Shown here in pieces: positions 6,334 to 8,008 of a stretch of DNA of 8,008 bases. Position 1 is the first letter of the stretch. Each line of letters opens with the position of its first letter. The notes beneath the pieces are model-generated. The model had not been told where the DNA came from. It searched no databases and worked only from the letters and a program-made list of their open reading frames with translations. Both the position numbers and the translations under genes were made by a program. The stretch is from assembly GCA_955652025.1 (NCBI GenBank), contig CATPAO010000081.1:1-8008 (forward strand). Reading direction: 5' to 3'. Origin of the DNA: Casimicrobiaceae bacterium. GTDB taxonomy: Bacteria > Pseudomonadota > Gammaproteobacteria > Burkholderiales > Casimicrobiaceae.

Positions 6334-7536
6334 TCAGCGAACGGTGACGCGCGCGAACTTGCGCTTGCCCGCCTGTACGACGACGGTACGGCCCGCGGCG
6401 ATCGTGAGCGCCTTATCGACGACGACGTCGCCGTCGATCTTGAGACCGCGCTGCGCGATCAGCCGCAGCGCCTCCGACGTGGATTCGACGACACCGGCTT
6501 GCTTGGCGAGCTGAGGTATCGCAATGCCACTTCCGCCGTCGTGGAGCGTGACCTCCGGCATGTCGTCGGGCAGCGCGCCTTGGCGGAACCGCGCCTCGAA
6601 ATCGGCAAGGGCGCGCTCCGCGGCCGCGCGCGAATGGAAGCGCGTGACGATTTCCTGCGCCAGCATGACCTTCGCGTCGCGCGGATTGCGCCCTCCCTCG
6701 CATTCCGTCTTGAGCTTCGCGAGAGCGTCGATCGAGCGGAATGACAACAACTCGAAATAGCGCCACATGAGCGTATCGGAGATCGACATCAGCTTGCCGA
6801 ACATCTCGGCCGGCGGCTCGGTGATCCCGATAGTGTTGTCGAGCGACTTCGACATCTTGTTGACGCCGTCCAGGCCTTCGAGCAGCGGCAGCGTGAGAAT
6901 GCACTGCGGCTCCTGCCCGTAATGCCGCTGCAGCTCGCGGCCGACCAACAGGTTGAACTTCTGGTCGGTGCCGCCCAATTCGACGTCGGTGCGAAGCGCC
7001 ACCGAATCGTACCCCTGCGCCAGTGGATAGAGGAATTCGTGGATCGCGATCGGCTGCTCCGATTTGTAGCGCTTGGCGAAGTCGTCCCGCTCGAGCATCC
7101 GCGCGACCGTGTACGTCGCGGCGAGCCGGATCATGCCGTCTGCGCCGAGCGCAGAAAGCCAGGTCGAATTGAACGCGACCTCGGTCTTCTCGCGGTCGAG
7201 GATCAGGAAGACTTGATCGGCGTACGTCTTTGCGTTTTCGGCGATCTCTTCCGGTGAAAGCGGCGGCCGCGCGGCGTTGCGGCCGGTCGGGTCGCCGATC
7301 ATGCCGGTGAAGTCGCCGATCAGGAACACGACGCGATGGCCGAGCTCCTGCAACTGGCGGAGCTTGTTGAACTGCACCGTATGGCCCAGGTGCAAGTCGG
7401 GGCGCGTCGGATCGAAACCCTCCTTGACCTTGAGCGGAACGCCGCGTTTCAACTTGGCGACAAGCTCGGCCTCGACGAGGAGCTCGTGGGCGCCGCGCTT
7501 GAACACGGCCAGATGATGATCGACGTCGAATCCCAT
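6334..7536 (-). CDS. tyrS: Tyrosyl-tRNA synthetase
   Basis: A 400-aa class Ic aminoacyl-tRNA synthetase that charges tRNA-Tyr in the cytoplasm. The HIGH-type motif is HLGH (49-52), within [37 protein letters not shown] (71-87) and [19 protein letters not shown] (174-192) line the tyrosine pocket, and KMSKS (227-231) closes the ATP site. The C-terminal S4 RNA-binding domain covers about 345-398 ([17 protein letters not shown], then [13 protein letters not shown]). Length and motif spacing match the bacterial form common in proteobacteria. I start at ATG 7536; the same frame is open to 7902, but that extension is low-complexity Arg/Ala-rich and antisense to the peptidase gene. No good Shine-Dalgarno site precedes 7536. 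A methyltransferase gene follows 29 nt downstream, where many relatives carry a D-aminoacyl-tRNA deacylase gene. Confidence 0.97.
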   Translation of the reverse strand: MGFDVDHHLAVFKRGAHELLVEAELVAKLKRGVPLKVKEGFDPTRPDLHLGHTVQFNKLRQLQELGHRVVFLIGDFTGMIGDPTGRNAARPPLSPEEIAENAKTYADQVFLILDREKTEVAFNSTWLSALGADGMIRLAATYTVARMLERDDFAKRYKSEQPIAIHEFLYPLAQGYDSVALRTDVELGGTDQKFNLLVGRELQRHYGQEPQCILTLPLLEGLDGVNKMSKSLDNTIGITEPPAEMFGKLMSISDTLMWRYFELLSFRSIDALAKLKTECEGGRNPRDAKVMLAQEIVTRFHSRAAAERALADFEARFRQGALPDDMPEVTLHDGGSGIAIPQLAKQAGVVESTSEALRLIAQRGLKIDGDVVVDKALTIAAGRTVVVQAGKRKFARVTVR

Positions 7537-7569
7537 GGGAGCGGCTGATGCGGTTGGCCGAGCGGAGGC

Positions 7570-7578
7570 TGCTAGAAT
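7570..7578 (+). promoter_or_regulatory. Candidate extended -10 promoter for the peptidase gene
   Basis: TGCTAGAAT: a TAGAAT -10-like hexamer at 7573-7578 with the TGn extension at 7570-7572. It would start transcription near 7585, giving a leader of about 22 nt to the TTG at 7607 or about 79 nt to the ATG at 7664. No convincing -35 is seen at normal spacing. Confidence 0.4.
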
Positions 7579-7635
7579 CCCGGGCAGTCTCGGACCGCCG
7601 CCTATCTTGATCGCGAATAAACTTCGGATTCTAGC
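7571..7635. repeat. 10-bp perfect inverted repeat spanning the tyrS/peptidase divergent region
   Basis: GCTAGAATCC at 7571-7580 and its exact reverse complement GGATTCTAGC at 7626-7635, separated by 45 nt. Each arm holds a TAGAAT hexamer reading inward. The arms are most simply two copies of a shared -10 promoter element, but an operator for a dimeric regulator is possible. Confidence 0.6.
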
Positions 7636-8008
7636 GCAGCGGGCCGTTGCGGCGGCCGCGCGCATGTCGCAATACGCGTTGTCGCCGCGACACGCGCTGG
7701 CGATTGGCGTGCTTGGGCTCTTTGCCGTCGCGGCGTTCGGCTTGGCGCCGGATACAACGCTCGACGCGACCGTCAAGCGCACCGTCGTTCGTGCGCTCGC
7801 ATTGCCGGCGACGTCGCGGGCAAGCGATGGCGCGGATCTGTTCTGGCGCGAGGAGCGCGTCTTGCGCGGCGACACGATCGGCAGCCTTCTCGCGCGTGCC
7901 ACCGTCGACGATCCTGCGGCACTCGCGTATTTGCGTACGAATGCGTCGGCGCGACCGCTGTATCAACTGCGGCCCGGTCGACCGGTGCGGGTGGCGATCG
8001 ACGACGAG
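7607..8008 (+). CDS. N-terminal part of an M23/OapA-like cell-wall peptidase (runs off the right edge)
   Basis: 134 codons are visible with no stop. After a basic N-terminal stretch ([10 protein letters not shown]...SPRHA) comes one membrane helix at about residues 31-50 ([18 protein letters not shown]), then a periplasmic segment containing [21 protein letters not shown] (about residues 79-99), [11 protein letters not shown] and [16 protein letters not shown]. The [14 protein letters not shown] stretch is the opacity-associated protein A/LysM-like region that precedes the catalytic M23 domain in betaproteobacterial proteins, where such a gene is often found divergent from tyrS. The catalytic zinc motifs would lie beyond the window, so peptidase activity is inferred. 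The start is uncertain: TTG 7607 gives a normal cytoplasmic tail; ATG 7664 gives a shorter one. Neither has a clear ribosome-binding site. Confidence 0.75.
   Translation, partial: MIANKLRILAQRAVAAAARMSQYALSPRHALAIGVLGLFAVAAFGLAPDTTLDATVKRTVVRALALPATSRASDGADLFWREERVLRGDTIGSLLARATVDDPAALAYLRTNASARPLYQLRPGRPVRVAIDDE
7628..7633 (-). promoter_or_regulatory. Candidate -10 element for tyrS
   Basis: On the minus strand TAGAAT occupies 7633-7628, identical to the opposing element. Transcription would start near 7621 and give tyrS a leader of about 85 nt. It lies inside the first codons of the peptidase gene if that gene starts at 7607. The -35 region is GC-rich and not recognisable. Confidence 0.35.

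Noticed and set aside
5741..6514. 257-aa plus-strand open frame opposite the methyltransferase and tyrS
   Set aside because: The minus-strand frames carry clear methyltransferase and TyrS motifs, while this one has only biased composition and no recognisable domain.
7537..7902. 122-residue N-terminal extension of TyrS
   Set aside because: TyrS homologues begin shortly before the [12 protein letters not shown] stretch; the extension is composition-biased and antisense to the peptidase gene.

Overview
The window is GC-rich bacterial chromosome, most likely from a sulfur-oxidising betaproteobacterium. Three things point there: the gene order soxY-soxZ-soxA-soxX-soxB, TyrS sequence of the proteobacterial long-leader type with HLGH and KMSKS motifs, and tyrS divergent from the start of an M23-type peptidase, an arrangement common in betaproteobacteria. 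The assignment is by recognition, not by database search.

Left part (1-1635, + strand): an ATP-grasp protein of the glutathionylspermidine-synthase-like YgiC/YjfC family, followed by a four-helix DUF350 (YjfL-like) membrane protein. These are the last two genes of a module resembling E. coli yjfIJKLMC; its earlier members would lie off the left edge. The 3' end of one more gene may occupy bases 1-60.

Centre (1707-5704, + strand): a compact five-gene thiosulfate-oxidation operon. SoxYZ is the carrier, with substrate bound on the Cys of the C-terminal GGCGG arm of SoxY. SoxAX is the c-type cytochrome pair that loads thiosulfate onto that Cys. SoxB is the manganese hydrolase that releases sulfate. 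All five carry, or in the case of SoxZ rely on a partner carrying, an export signal: Tat for SoxY and SoxB, Sec for SoxA and SoxX. The sulfane dehydrogenase genes soxCD, often just upstream of soxY in betaproteobacteria, are not here. The operon starts 71 nt after the DUF350 stop (38 nt with the longer SoxY start), and a candidate promoter (CTGAAA-18 nt-TACAAT) overlaps that junction.

Right part (5708-8008): soxB collides tail to tail, with only 3 nt between stop codons, with a minus-strand pair: tyrS (tyrosyl-tRNA synthetase) and, 29 nt downstream of it, a small SAM-dependent methyltransferase. Divergent from tyrS, the first 134 codons of a membrane-anchored M23/OapA-like peptidase run off the right edge. 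The 70-nt divergent gap and its flank contain two identical TAGAAT -10-like hexamers in a perfect 10-bp inverted repeat facing each other, so the two 5' leaders may overlap.

I did not find a wholly new system. The observations most worth checking are the junction of the YjfL/YjfC-like module with sox, the soxX-TAG-soxB in-frame junction with a TTG start, the lipobox on SoxX, and the face-to-face promoters at tyrS. There is no mobile element, tRNA, rRNA or CRISPR array that I can see, and no gene-free stretch longer than about 70 nt.
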